NCBI GenBank assembly: GCA_024403515.1
Contig: JAKSRS010000001.1
Span: forward strand, 124,001 to 188,000
DNA length: 64,000 bases
Direction: 5' to 3'
DNA from: Lachnospiraceae bacterium
Lineage (GTDB): Bacteria; Bacillota; Clostridia; Lachnospirales; Lachnospiraceae
The first letter of the stretch is position 1. Each line of letters starts with the position of its first letter. A program made the position numbers and the translations under genes. Shown here in pieces: positions 32,649 through 40,472 of this stretch. The notes beneath the pieces are model-generated. The model ran no database searches, was not told the DNA's origin, and was given only the letters and a program-made list of their open reading frames with translations.

Positions 32649-33044
32649 TTATTCTTCCTCTTCACTTGGCCAGGCCGAAGGTGACATGGCATACATCATT
32701 TCCTCAGTGGTCATTGATGTGTTTAATGTATATACGCCCGGTTCAATTAAATCCTTATATTCTGAAGCAAGAATCTGAACATAGCAAAGAAGTTCATCGT
32801 TAACTAAACCTTTTTCGGCAAGGATAGACGCAATTTCTTTTTCCGTTTTACCATCGGTAATAGCCACGCTTATATCTCGGCCGGGAGCCGGAGATACTGC
32901 AGGCTGGGTAAATACTCTGTACCCAAAATCGTATGCTTCAAGTGTTTTATTGTACAAAAAATTAATGAGCCAAAGAATGACTACAACTTTTATTGCGGCG
33001 GATACTACTGAAATAAGTATCTGCTGTATTTGTCTTGCTTTCAT
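32649..33044 (-). CDS. MltG-like protein reduced to the membrane anchor and LysM-like domain
   Basis: A 131-residue protein with one membrane segment (about 9-30) and an extracytoplasmic domain ISVAITDGKTEKEIASILAEKGLVNDELLCYVQILASEYKDLIEPGVYTLNTSMTTEEMM. That matches the N-terminal LysM-like part of endolytic transglycosylase MltG (YceG). The family's catalytic domain (another 200 or so residues, with the essential glutamate) is absent: the frame ends with an acidic tail SEEEE and a stop codon, and the next gene starts 2 bp later. In Bacillus this slot holds full-length MltG (YrrL). The protein may regulate or scaffold another enzyme. Confidence 0.7.
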   Translation of the reverse strand: MKARQIQQILISVVSAAIKVVVILWLINFLYNKTLEAYDFGYRVFTQPAVSPAPGRDISVAITDGKTEKEIASILAEKGLVNDELLCYVQILASEYKDLIEPGVYTLNTSMTTEEMMYAMSPSAWPSEEEE

Positions 33045-33368
33045 TTACTTAAAATCCAGTCCTTCCACTACTTTGTCACTAAATTCCTTAACAAGGTAAA
33101 CATATGCTGCTTCGGCGTTAAGAAAATCAGATACTAACTCCAAATTTATAACATCTTCGTACTCATTAGTCAATGCATCCAAAGACTCCATAGCCTCTTC
33201 AGAGTTGGCCTGCTGAAGCATATAGTTTTTCTGGCGCATCTCGTTTAGTCTTTTGTACAGTTCGTCGTCCTGCCTGATTTTTTCAAGCACTTCGTTGTAA
33301 CGAACGTATTCTTCAGTATGCTTAATTGAATCTACCACATACTGAGTCAGATTTGTTAAGTCTGTCAT
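33045..33368 (-). CDS. YlbF/YmcA-family RNase-associated regulator
   Basis: A 107-residue all-helical protein of the YlbF/YmcA (Com_YlbF) family: MTDLTNLTQYVVDSIKHTEEYVRYNEVLEKIRQDDELYKRLNEMRQKNYMLQ. In Bacillus YlbF, YmcA and YaaT form the Y-complex that directs RNase Y to some transcripts. The start at 33368 is chosen because AAGGAATGG precedes it; an upstream in-frame GTG would overlap the RNase J gene. It lies 28 bp behind the RNase J gene, so the two are coexpressed RNA-processing factors. Confidence 0.8.
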   Translation of the reverse strand: MTDLTNLTQYVVDSIKHTEEYVRYNEVLEKIRQDDELYKRLNEMRQKNYMLQQANSEEAMESLDALTNEYEDVINLELVSDFLNAEAAYVYLVKEFSDKVVEGLDFK

Positions 33369-33396
33369 ACCATTCCTTTTCTTCACAAAAGAAAGC

Positions 33397-35067
33397 TTAG
33401 ACACTCATAATGATAGGAAGTATCATGGGTCTTCGCTTGTATTTCTTCCAGAAATAATCTGTAAGTGAATCTTTCATGACATTTTTTATTTTACCCCAGT
33501 CTGTAACGCCTTTGTCAAAAGCAGCTGTAAGCGCAAGTGATAAGACCTCTCTTGCCTCTTCAAGCATTTCTTCTGATTCTTTAACGTATACAAAACCTCT
33601 TGTATATATCTCAGGTCCCGAAACCATTGTTCCCGAATATTCATCGAGCACAATTGATGAAACCACTATACCATTTTCGGCAAGATTCTGTCGGTCTCTT
33701 AATACCGAATTTCCTACGTCGCCAATTCCCAAACCATCTACATAGATAGCACCCTGCGGCACTTTTCCTGTAACCTTAGCTTCATCTGCATCAAGTTCAA
33801 GTACATCCCCTGAACGTAAAATGAAGATGTTTTCTTTAGGCATTCCAAGAGACTCCGCAAGAGTTGCCTGAGCTTTAAGGTGCTTGTATTCGCCATGTAC
33901 CGGTATTGAGTACTTGGGCTGTACAAGAGCATAAATAAGCTTGATTTCTTCCTGGCAGGCATGTCCGGATACATGAGTATCCTGGAATATAACATTAGCA
34001 CCCTTTAAGAAAAGTTCATTGATTATCTTGGTTACTGACTTTTCATTTCCGGGTATGGGCTTAGACGAAAAGACAACCGTATCAGTTGGCTTTATTGATA
34101 TTTTCTTGTGAGTTCCGTTGGCTATTCTTGATAGAGCAGCCATACTTTCACCCTGCGAACCTGTAGTAATAATAACAGTTCTCTCATCTGGATAATTTTT
34201 AAGTTCATCTATATCGATAAGAGTATTCTCAGGCACAGTAATGCGGTTTAATTTCTGGGCAATATCAAGGATACTTACCATGCTTCGTCCTTCAACCGCC
34301 ACTTTTCTGTCGTACTTGTGCGCTGTAGTTAAAATCTGCTGAACACGTGCTACGTTTGATGCAAATGTAGCAATGATAATTCTTGTGTTTTTGTTTTCAT
34401 TGAAAATGGTATCAAGTACCTTTCCAACTGTAAGCTCTGAAGGGGTAAAGCCTTCTCTTTCAGCATTTGTTGAATCGCACATAAGTGCAAGTACGCCCTT
34501 TTTACCAAGGGTTGCAAAACGCTCAAGATCAATCGCATCACCATATACAGGTGTGTAATCAACCTTAAAGTCACCGGTATGAATAACCATTCCCGCAGGT
34601 GAACAGATAGCCAAAGCCGCTGCATCAACTATTGAATGGTTTGTTTTTATAAATTCCAAATGAAACTGTCCAAGGTTTAATGACTGACCGAACTTGATGA
34701 CCTTTCTTTTTACATCCTTAAAAAGTCCGGCATGCTCTTCAAGTTTCTTTTCAATGATTCCCATTGTAAGCTTTGTCGCATAAATGGGCACGTTAACTTC
34801 CCTAAGTACATAAGGAAGTGCTCCTATATGATCTTCGTGTCCATGAGTAATAACAAAGCCCTTAACACGATCTATGTTTTCTTTTAAATATGTTACATCG
34901 GGGATTACGAGGTCTATTCCAAGCATATCGCCTTCGGGAAATGCAAGACCGCAGTCCACGACAACAATACTGTCTTCGTATTCAAAGGCAGTAATGTTCA
35001 TTCCGATTTGTTCCAAGCCACCTAAAGGTATAATCTTAAGCTTGGATACTTCTTCTGATTTATTCAA
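33397..35067 (-). CDS. rnj: Ribonuclease J
   Basis: A 556-residue metallo-beta-lactamase/beta-CASP ribonuclease. The zinc motif THGHEDHIGA has H75, H77, D79 and H80; later ligands lie in HTGDFKVDYTP and the CASP histidine region DTHVSGHACQEEI. The C-terminal domain (about 450-556) is present. RNase J has 5'-3' exonuclease and endonuclease activity in mRNA turnover and rRNA maturation. The start overlaps nothing; it lies 8 bp behind the DUF1292 gene. Only one RNase J is seen in the window. Confidence 0.94.
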   Translation of the reverse strand: MNKSEEVSKLKIIPLGGLEQIGMNITAFEYEDSIVVVDCGLAFPEGDMLGIDLVIPDVTYLKENIDRVKGFVITHGHEDHIGALPYVLREVNVPIYATKLTMGIIEKKLEEHAGLFKDVKRKVIKFGQSLNLGQFHLEFIKTNHSIVDAAALAICSPAGMVIHTGDFKVDYTPVYGDAIDLERFATLGKKGVLALMCDSTNAEREGFTPSELTVGKVLDTIFNENKNTRIIIATFASNVARVQQILTTAHKYDRKVAVEGRSMVSILDIAQKLNRITVPENTLIDIDELKNYPDERTVIITTGSQGESMAALSRIANGTHKKISIKPTDTVVFSSKPIPGNEKSVTKIINELFLKGANVIFQDTHVSGHACQEEIKLIYALVQPKYSIPVHGEYKHLKAQATLAESLGMPKENIFILRSGDVLELDADEAKVTGKVPQGAIYVDGLGIGDVGNSVLRDRQNLAENGIVVSSIVLDEYSGTMVSGPEIYTRGFVYVKESEEMLEEAREVLSLALTAAFDKGVTDWGKIKNVMKDSLTDYFWKKYKRRPMILPIIMSV

Positions 35068-35075
35068 TTTTCCTC

Positions 35076-35333
35076 CTATTCTATAATGTCGATATCTTCT
35101 AAAAGGCTTGCAAAGACCTGGCCCACAGCCTGAAGTTCTGTCTCGTCAGATACAATTTCATATACCCCTTCAGCATCTGATGTCATAGACTTATCCTTCA
35201 GAACATATGCTTCGCCGTCTTCGGTTTCGCTTTCAGTAACCAACATATAATTGCATCCACCTAAAGTGGTTTGTTCTACTACAAAAAATTCTATACTGTC
35301 ACCATTTTCACCGGTGAAAATAATCTTTTCCAT
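35076..35333 (-). CDS. DUF1292-family protein (YrzB-like)
   Basis: An 85-residue acidic protein: MEKIIFTGENGDSIEFFVVEQTTLGGCNYMLVTE and VYEIVSDETELQAVGQVFASLLEDIDII. This is the DUF1292 fold, of unknown function, conserved next to ruvX in Firmicutes (YrzB). The start at 35333 is preceded by AAGGAAGG; 17 further in-frame upstream codons lie inside ruvX without a ribosome binding site and are rejected. Confidence 0.85.
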   Translation of the reverse strand: MEKIIFTGENGDSIEFFVVEQTTLGGCNYMLVTESETEDGEAYVLKDKSMTSDAEGVYEIVSDETELQAVGQVFASLLEDIDIIE

Positions 35334-35334
35334 T

Positions 35335-35757
35335 TTATGCCTTCCTTGAATTAAGGTAATCCTGCAAAATAATCTGTGCCGCAATCATGTCGACATATTC
35401 TTTGCGATTTTCCCTGCGTATACCAGCCTCAATCATAATATTGTCGGCTTCAACTGTTGTAAGTCTCTCATCATAAAGATGAACCTCAAGTCCGGTTCTT
35501 CTTTCCAGTTTGTCTTTAAATTCCCTGGATAAAACCGCGCGAGGTCCCTCTGAATCATCCATATTTTTAGGTAGTCCGAGCACAATTTCAGAAACTTCGT
35601 ACTCAACAATCAGTTCTTCGATTCGAGCCAGTGTCTGACGAAGCTTGTTCTCTTCCTTACGCCTTATAATTTCAACACCCTGAGCAGTAATCAAAAGGGC
35701 ATCGCTTACAGCGACACCAACTGTCTTGGAGCCAAAATCAAGTCCCATTATTCTCAT
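35335..35757 (-). CDS. ruvX: RuvX/YqgF-family Holliday junction resolvase-like nuclease
   Basis: A 140-residue RNase H-fold protein. The first strand with the catalytic aspartate is [16 protein letters not shown], followed by [17 protein letters not shown] and [14 protein letters not shown]. It was named as a resolvase and is required for processing of the 5' end of 16S rRNA. It lies between ireB (4 bp upstream) and the DUF1292 gene, as in other Firmicutes. Confidence 0.93.
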   Translation of the reverse strand: MRIMGLDFGSKTVGVAVSDALLITAQGVEIIRRKEENKLRQTLARIEELIVEYEVSEIVLGLPKNMDDSEGPRAVLSREFKDKLERRTGLEVHLYDERLTTVEADNIMIEAGIRRENRKEYVDMIAAQIILQDYLNSRKA

Positions 35758-35761
35758 TAAC

Positions 35762-36025
35762 TTATTCCCATCCGTGAGTCTTAACGTATGAATTGAGAAG
35801 TTCTTCTATAATTTCATCTCTTTCAAGTCTTCTAACAAGCTTACGTGCATCATCGTAACTTGTAATATATGTAGGATCGTCAGATACAAGGTAGCCTGTA
35901 AGCTGGTTGATTGCATCGTATCCTTTAACCTTGTTAGCGTGATAAACTATTTTAAGAATTTCCTCTACACTGAAAGGTTTTTCCTGTGAAACTTTTATTA
36001 CCTGTGTTTCATCAATATTTGTCAT
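35762..36025 (-). CDS. ireB: IreB-family regulatory phosphoprotein (DUF965)
   Basis: An 87-residue protein of the IreB/YrzL family: [73 protein letters not shown]. In enterococci IreB is phosphorylated at an N-terminal threonine by the PASTA kinase IreK and modulates cephalosporin tolerance. Two N-terminal threonines (T2, T7) are available here. First gene of an eight-gene operon ending at trhP, behind a well-spaced promoter. Confidence 0.9.
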   Translation of the reverse strand: MTNIDETQVIKVSQEKPFSVEEILKIVYHANKVKGYDAINQLTGYLVSDDPTYITSYDDARKLVRRLERDEIIEELLNSYVKTHGWE

Positions 36026-36062
36026 ATAAGCCTCCCAAAAATCTTAGACCTTATCTAAGTTT

Positions 36063-36091
36063 ATATTAGTTTATTTCATCTGTTTTTTCAA
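36063..36091 (-). promoter_or_regulatory. Promoter of the ireB-to-trhP operon
   Basis: On the minus strand TTGAAA (36091-36086) and TAATAT (36068-36063), spaced by 17 bp. A CTTAG/CTAAG inverted repeat lies in the leader (36043-36059). Confidence 0.7.
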
Positions 36092-36099
36092 GTTTAGGG

Positions 36100-36128
36100 C
36101 AAAAGAAGGACTTTCACCCTCCGACTTT
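36100..36128 (-). terminator. Weak candidate terminator behind the acyltransferase gene
   Basis: On the minus strand GGAGGG pairs imperfectly with TCCTTC (two G-U pairs) around a 6-nt loop, then TTTT. It follows the stop codon at 36129 directly. Confidence 0.35.
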
Positions 36129-37154
36129 TTAATGTCTTTTACCAACATATTTATAGCAGTTAAGAATTAAAAACAAAATATATCCGCAAATAACTGCTGC
36201 TAAAAGCGAGAGTATGTTAGCCGTCAAAACTCCCATTCCCGAAAGCAGATAGTATCTTACGTTTCCTATAACGAATTCCTGTACGCAGTAAAGTTCAAAT
36301 GAAAATCCGCCAAAAAAAGCAAGTATCTTATCTATGCCTTTAAATACTGACTTTAAAGGACCCTTAGTCTGCAACAGTTCACAAAGTCCTGCCAAAAGCA
36401 AAACAAACGGTACACTGAAAAGCACCGCAGGAATAAAGCAGCCTGACATTGGCACAATGAACTCTATACCTTCATCGGTATAAAGGTGGTTACAGTAAAT
36501 ACCTGTTACGCAAAGAAGTAGTATAAAAATCCATGTTTTTATGTTAAAGTGCACTTTCTTTTGCCTTGATATGCTTGCAAACAAAACTCCTATCATGAAG
36601 ATTGGAAGTCGGTCTGTGAATCCATACAAATCGCCACGCATCACATCTTTAAGGGCCATGGTTAGGATAAACCATACTGTAAGGGCAAACATGGTGAATA
36701 AAACATCGTCCTTAAAGGCCTTCATAATGTAGTGATAAAAAGGATATAGTAAAGCGATTGTTATTATTGCAGGTATGAACCAAAGACAGTAATAAATGCT
36801 TTCTGTATAAAATCCGATTCCTGTAACTGCTTTAACGAAAAATTCCAAACCACGTTTTCCAACGATAGCCATTACTGCGTAAATAACGATGGCCGGAGGG
36901 AAAAGTTTTGTAATTCTGTGGGCATAATAGGTAGAAAGTTTACCATTTTCCATGGAATAGTAAAGACCATAGCCTGATAAAAGGAGGAAAATATCGACAC
37001 CAAGATATCCATAGGTCTTTAAAAATCCTTCTATGTTCCCCAAAATGAAAACGTTTGAAAACCTTATGTTCCAACCATGGAAAATAAGGATAAAAATGGC
37101 TGCCAAACCCATTATTGATTTTCGATGTTTAGATATAAGTTTAAATCCGTCCAT
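36129..37154 (-). CDS. Acyltransferase 3-family membrane protein
   Basis: A 341-residue integral membrane protein with about ten hydrophobic segments, similar to OafA/acyltransferase 3. The first part reads MGLAAIFILIFHGWNIRF; the histidine after the first helix matches the catalytic histidine of the family, and GYLGVDIFLLLSGYGLYYS is its most conserved segment. Such enzymes O-acetylate sugars of peptidoglycan, teichoic acids or exopolysaccharide. Third gene behind mtaB and the GT-C-like protein, 26 bp from the latter, suggesting a shared envelope task. Confidence 0.88.
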   Translation of the reverse strand: MDGFKLISKHRKSIMGLAAIFILIFHGWNIRFSNVFILGNIEGFLKTYGYLGVDIFLLLSGYGLYYSMENGKLSTYYAHRITKLFPPAIVIYAVMAIVGKRGLEFFVKAVTGIGFYTESIYYCLWFIPAIITIALLYPFYHYIMKAFKDDVLFTMFALTVWFILTMALKDVMRGDLYGFTDRLPIFMIGVLFASISRQKKVHFNIKTWIFILLLCVTGIYCNHLYTDEGIEFIVPMSGCFIPAVLFSVPFVLLLAGLCELLQTKGPLKSVFKGIDKILAFFGGFSFELYCVQEFVIGNVRYYLLSGMGVLTANILSLLAAVICGYILFLILNCYKYVGKRH

Positions 37155-37180
37155 AAAAATCTCCCAAAAGAGCCTTTTAA

Positions 37181-38686
37181 TTACTCACTTATATAAATCT
37201 CACGCTTCCCGTACCATCTTGCAAGAGCCTGGTTCTGTTCCGCCATGGGATATGTTTCAAGTTCATCCTTCTTACATAAAAACCAGGGGCGCCAGACAAA
37301 GGGATCAAGCACAACTTCGTCACCGGCTTCTTTAATCAAAGTGTCCATTACCATATGCTCGTTATAATAATTTAGTGCCTCTCCGGTGTGGACATAATAG
37401 TAAGCTCCGTAAGTAAGGAATTTTCCTGCCTGGTTTTTGCTTACGGCAAAAGAAAGAACCACTAATGCTGCGCTTAAAACAAATACAATCACACGGTTTT
37501 CAAAGAAAGATAACACTCCTTCTTTACCGTCTTCAGAATCCTTATCCAGTTTCTTACCAATCCAGCCAAGCCAGTAAATAAGGTTTATGGCTACAAGAAC
37601 AAGAAATACGAGTTTCACTGCGCAGAAGGTTCTTGCAAGTCCATCATAGCCCATGCCGTAAAGGCTAGGTGTGTAACCTGTTGAATAGAAGCAAAAGCTG
37701 AGAGCGGTTACAAGTAATGGCATTTTAAAATTAAATGAAGAGCTTTTAGCCACCATATAGGCTAAAGGAATCAATCCTACAAAGAAGGCCCAAAATGGAA
37801 AGCCCGTAAACTCATTAAGGTGCTTAAAACCTGCGAGAAAAGAATATAAAACCGATTCTATGGGGCCTTTGGCAACATCCGCATAAATTGCCTGCCTTGA
37901 TGCATTTCCGGGTGCCGCAACATTTAATATCATTCCTGCAAAGAAAATAAGTAAAGGACAAAGGGCCCAAATCGCCCTTTTATTCTTTATAACAAAAACT
38001 CCTGCAAGAAAAATGAAAAGAATCATTAAAAATCCCTGAAGACCTGTAACAAAGTTAGCTCCTGCAACGATAAAGGCCAAAATAGAGCTTACCGCTACAC
38101 GAAAAGCAGTCCCTGCCTTTTTGTCGCTATATACAATTCTTATTATTTCGGCCAAAAGAACGAACATCAGCGAATGCATGAAAGTATAATGAATGGAACT
38201 GTTATACCAGTAAAAGCCCTGCTGGGCCTCATAAAAAAGTTCCACATTCATCAGCGTTACAAATAAAGCCAGGTTAAAAGATGAAAGCTTAGATGCTTTA
38301 AAAACCTTACTGCACACAGTATATGTTAGATAACACGTACCTAAAACAAACATTGTGATGATAGCGCACAAACCAATAAAATAGTACTGATAACCAAAAG
38401 CTGCCGGCATTAGTACCATTAAAAAAACGGATGAATAGGTTCCCTGCCAGGTATTGTAGGTAAAAACAGTATCTTCATAAGCTGTTTTGATTACCTTTGA
38501 AAATCCTGCCCCATGCTCAAATGCATACTTAACATTTATTCCGTAATTGAAATCATCATAATAGGGAAAAGCGTACAATGTAAGCCTGTAAACAGGTACC
38601 AAAGCAATTAAAAGAAGCAGTATCAAGCCACAAGATATGACCCACTGGGGTATTTTTTTAAGTGGTAATCCTAATACTTTTTCCAT
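37181..38686 (-). CDS. Polytopic membrane protein of the DUF6056/GT-C-like type
   Basis: A 501-residue protein with about 11 hydrophobic segments. Its first external loop contains YAFPYYDDFNYG, with adjacent aspartates as in GT-C glycosyltransferases. A second conserved-looking stretch is QGFYWYNSSIHYTFMH. The C-terminal external domain is about 90 residues long and ends QALARWYGKREIYISE. It looks like the DUF6056 family, but I assign this by eye only. It lies 8 bp behind mtaB and 26 bp ahead of an acyltransferase. The donor and acceptor are unknown; lipid-linked sugars are the likely donor class. Confidence 0.65.
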   Translation of the reverse strand: MEKVLGLPLKKIPQWVISCGLILLLLIALVPVYRLTLYAFPYYDDFNYGINVKYAFEHGAGFSKVIKTAYEDTVFTYNTWQGTYSSVFLMVLMPAAFGYQYYFIGLCAIITMFVLGTCYLTYTVCSKVFKASKLSSFNLALFVTLMNVELFYEAQQGFYWYNSSIHYTFMHSLMFVLLAEIIRIVYSDKKAGTAFRVAVSSILAFIVAGANFVTGLQGFLMILFIFLAGVFVIKNKRAIWALCPLLIFFAGMILNVAAPGNASRQAIYADVAKGPIESVLYSFLAGFKHLNEFTGFPFWAFFVGLIPLAYMVAKSSSFNFKMPLLVTALSFCFYSTGYTPSLYGMGYDGLARTFCAVKLVFLVLVAINLIYWLGWIGKKLDKDSEDGKEGVLSFFENRVIVFVLSAALVVLSFAVSKNQAGKFLTYGAYYYVHTGEALNYYNEHMVMDTLIKEAGDEVVLDPFVWRPWFLCKKDELETYPMAEQNQALARWYGKREIYISE

Positions 38687-38694
38687 CTTAATCC

Positions 38695-40014
38695 TTACTT
38701 GGCAAGCATTACATCATCTGATAAAAATGATGTTAATGTCACCATTTTAACCTCGTTACTTTCTGCATCATTGGCATCCAAAGCAACCTTAATATACTCA
38801 GGTGTATGGCCAATGATATAGTCTTTGCCATCAATCTTTACACATTCTTCAAATAAAACAGGTCTAACCTTGTTAAGGTATGACTTTCTGAATTCTTTGG
38901 AAAGTCCGTCTCCCAATTCAATAAGGCGCTTACTTCTTTCTTCTTTCAAAGAATCCAAAACCTGCCCCTTCATTGTTGCGGCAACGGTACCCTTTCTTTT
39001 GGAATATTTAAATATGTGCATTTCATAAAAACCAATTTCCCTGGCAAAAGAAAAACTCTTTTCAAACTCTTCGTCGCTTTCACCCGGGAATCCTGCGATA
39101 ATGTCTGTAGTAATAGCAGGATTATCGAAATATTCGCGAAGCAAAGAGACGCCTTCTTTGTACTGATCTGTGGAATAATGGCGGTTCATTCTCTTTAATG
39201 TCTCATCGCATCCTGACTGAAGAGAAAGATGGAAATGAGGGCAGAGCTTATCAAGTTTTGAAATCCTCTGCGCAAATTCTCTTGTTACTACTCGGGGTTC
39301 AAGTGAACTTAATCTGATTCTTTCCACTTCATCGATCTTTTGAATTTTTTCAAGTAAGCCTGCAAGTTTATTCTGTGAAAGATCATTAGGATCTTCAATT
39401 CCATATGAGCTTACGTGAATTCCTGTTAAAACAAACTCCTTGTAACCTTTCTTTCCAAGGCCTTTAATCTCTTCAAGAATGTCAGCTTCGTCCCTGCTTC
39501 TTACGCGACCTCTCGCAAAAGGAATAAGGCAGTAGGAACAAAACTGGTTACAGCCATCCTGAATTTTTATATAGGCTCTCGTTCTTTCGGCAGTTGAATC
39601 AAGATGCATTGTCTCGTAAACATCTGTATGATTTATATCTATTATATTTGAAAACAGTTCGGGTTTATTCTTACTGATATAGTCTTCGATTATCTCAATA
39701 ACCTCTGACTTTTTGTTGTTTCCTATTGCAATATCTACTGAAGAGTCATTTTTAACCTCCTCAGGAGATGTCTGAACGTAACAACCCACGGCAACCACTA
39801 TGGCATCAGGGTTCATTTTCTTGGCACGATGTAACATTTGACGGCTTTTTCTGTCCGCCATGTTAGTTACTGTACATGTATTTATGACATAAATGTCTGC
39901 TTTTTCACTAAATGGCACAACCTGGAAGTCATTTTTAACAAATAATTGTTGCATAATGTCAGTCTCATAGTCGTTAACCTTACATCCAAGGTTGTGAAAT
40001 GCCACTCTTTTCAT
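38695..40014 (-). CDS. mtaB: tRNA threonylcarbamoyladenosine methylthiotransferase MtaB
   Basis: A 439-residue radical-SAM methylthiotransferase that converts t6A37 to ms2t6A37 in tRNAs reading ANN codons. The N-terminal cluster domain has LGCKVNDYETD, VINTCTVTNMADRKSRQ and VVAVGCYVQTSPEE. The radical SAM cysteines are in QDGCNQFCSYCLIPFARGR, and a C-terminal TRAM domain (about 375-435) closes the protein. In Firmicutes mtaB usually sits at the end of the dnaJ-prmA-rsmE run; here it is 7 kb from dnaJ. It heads a three-gene operon with two envelope genes. Confidence 0.93.
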   Translation of the reverse strand: MKRVAFHNLGCKVNDYETDIMQQLFVKNDFQVVPFSEKADIYVINTCTVTNMADRKSRQMLHRAKKMNPDAIVVAVGCYVQTSPEEVKNDSSVDIAIGNNKKSEVIEIIEDYISKNKPELFSNIIDINHTDVYETMHLDSTAERTRAYIKIQDGCNQFCSYCLIPFARGRVRSRDEADILEEIKGLGKKGYKEFVLTGIHVSSYGIEDPNDLSQNKLAGLLEKIQKIDEVERIRLSSLEPRVVTREFAQRISKLDKLCPHFHLSLQSGCDETLKRMNRHYSTDQYKEGVSLLREYFDNPAITTDIIAGFPGESDEEFEKSFSFAREIGFYEMHIFKYSKRKGTVAATMKGQVLDSLKEERSKRLIELGDGLSKEFRKSYLNKVRPVLFEECVKIDGKDYIIGHTPEYIKVALDANDAESNEVKMVTLTSFLSDDVMLAK

Positions 40015-40036
40015 AGTTTTCTTCCTTATTTTTGTT

Positions 40037-40077
40037 AAAGTCTTCGGATTGACAAAGACTTTCTAATTTCGTATTAT
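40037..40077 (+). promoter_or_regulatory. Promoter of the HPr-like gene with the -35 inside an inverted repeat
   Basis: TTGACA (40049-40054) and TATTAT (40072-40077) with a 17-bp spacer. AAAGTCTT (40037-40044) and AAGACTTT (40055-40062) form a perfect inverted repeat whose 10-bp loop contains the whole -35 hexamer. The region also lies upstream of the divergent mtaB gene. Confidence 0.7.
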
Positions 40078-40115
40078 TTACTCGAAGGTTGAAGTTACGA
40101 TTTGGAGGTATGATA

Positions 40116-40346
40116 ATGAAAACAATTCAGATTTCTTTAAATTCAATTGACAAAGTTAAGTCATTCGTAAATGACATTACAAAGTTTGACTGCGATTTCG
40201 ATTTAGTATCAGGAAGATACGTAATCGACGCTAAATCTATCATGGGTATCTTCAGTTTAGATCTTTCTAAGCCCATCGACCTCAACATCCACGCTGAAGG
40301 CGCTGTTGAAGAGGTTCTTGAAGTACTCAAGCCTTACATGGTTTAA
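40116..40346 (+). CDS. HPr-like protein lacking the phosphorylatable histidine
   Basis: A 76-residue protein with the HPr fold: MKTIQISLNSIDKVKSFV, then DAKSIMGIFSLDLSKPIDLNI. The second half matches HPr closely, including the serine at the Ser46 position (S41 in DAKSIMGI). The active-site His15 region (GLHARPA in true HPr) is replaced by SIDKVKS, so the protein cannot accept phosphate from enzyme I. It could act in regulation as a Ser-phosphorylated form, or in binding a partner. The start at 40116 is 7 nt from GGAGG; two upstream ATGs are poorly placed. Confidence 0.8.
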   Translation: MKTIQISLNSIDKVKSFVNDITKFDCDFDLVSGRYVIDAKSIMGIFSLDLSKPIDLNIHAEGAVEEVLEVLKPYMV

Positions 40347-40377
40347 TCCTGTAAGTAAACTGTAACATTTAAAATAT

Positions 40378-40403
40378 GGGGCGAAAGCCAAGGCAATCGC
40401 CCC
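40378..40403 (+). other. Hairpin downstream of the HPr-like gene
   Basis: GGGGCGA/TCGCCCC with a 12-nt loop and no T-run. It precedes the stronger terminator at 40439-40470 and may protect the transcript end. Confidence 0.4.
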
Positions 40404-40438
40404 TCATTAATTTAATATCTTCAACCTACGTACTTTAA

Positions 40439-40470
40439 GAGCCGAAATTAATATTTCGGCTTTTTCTTTT
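40439..40470 (+). terminator. Intrinsic terminator of the HPr-like gene
   Basis: GAGCCGAAAT region: perfect stem GCCGAAAT/ATTTCGGC with a TAAT loop followed by TTTTTCTTTT, between the convergent HPr-like and thiI genes. Confidence 0.85.
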
Positions 40471-40472
40471 GC

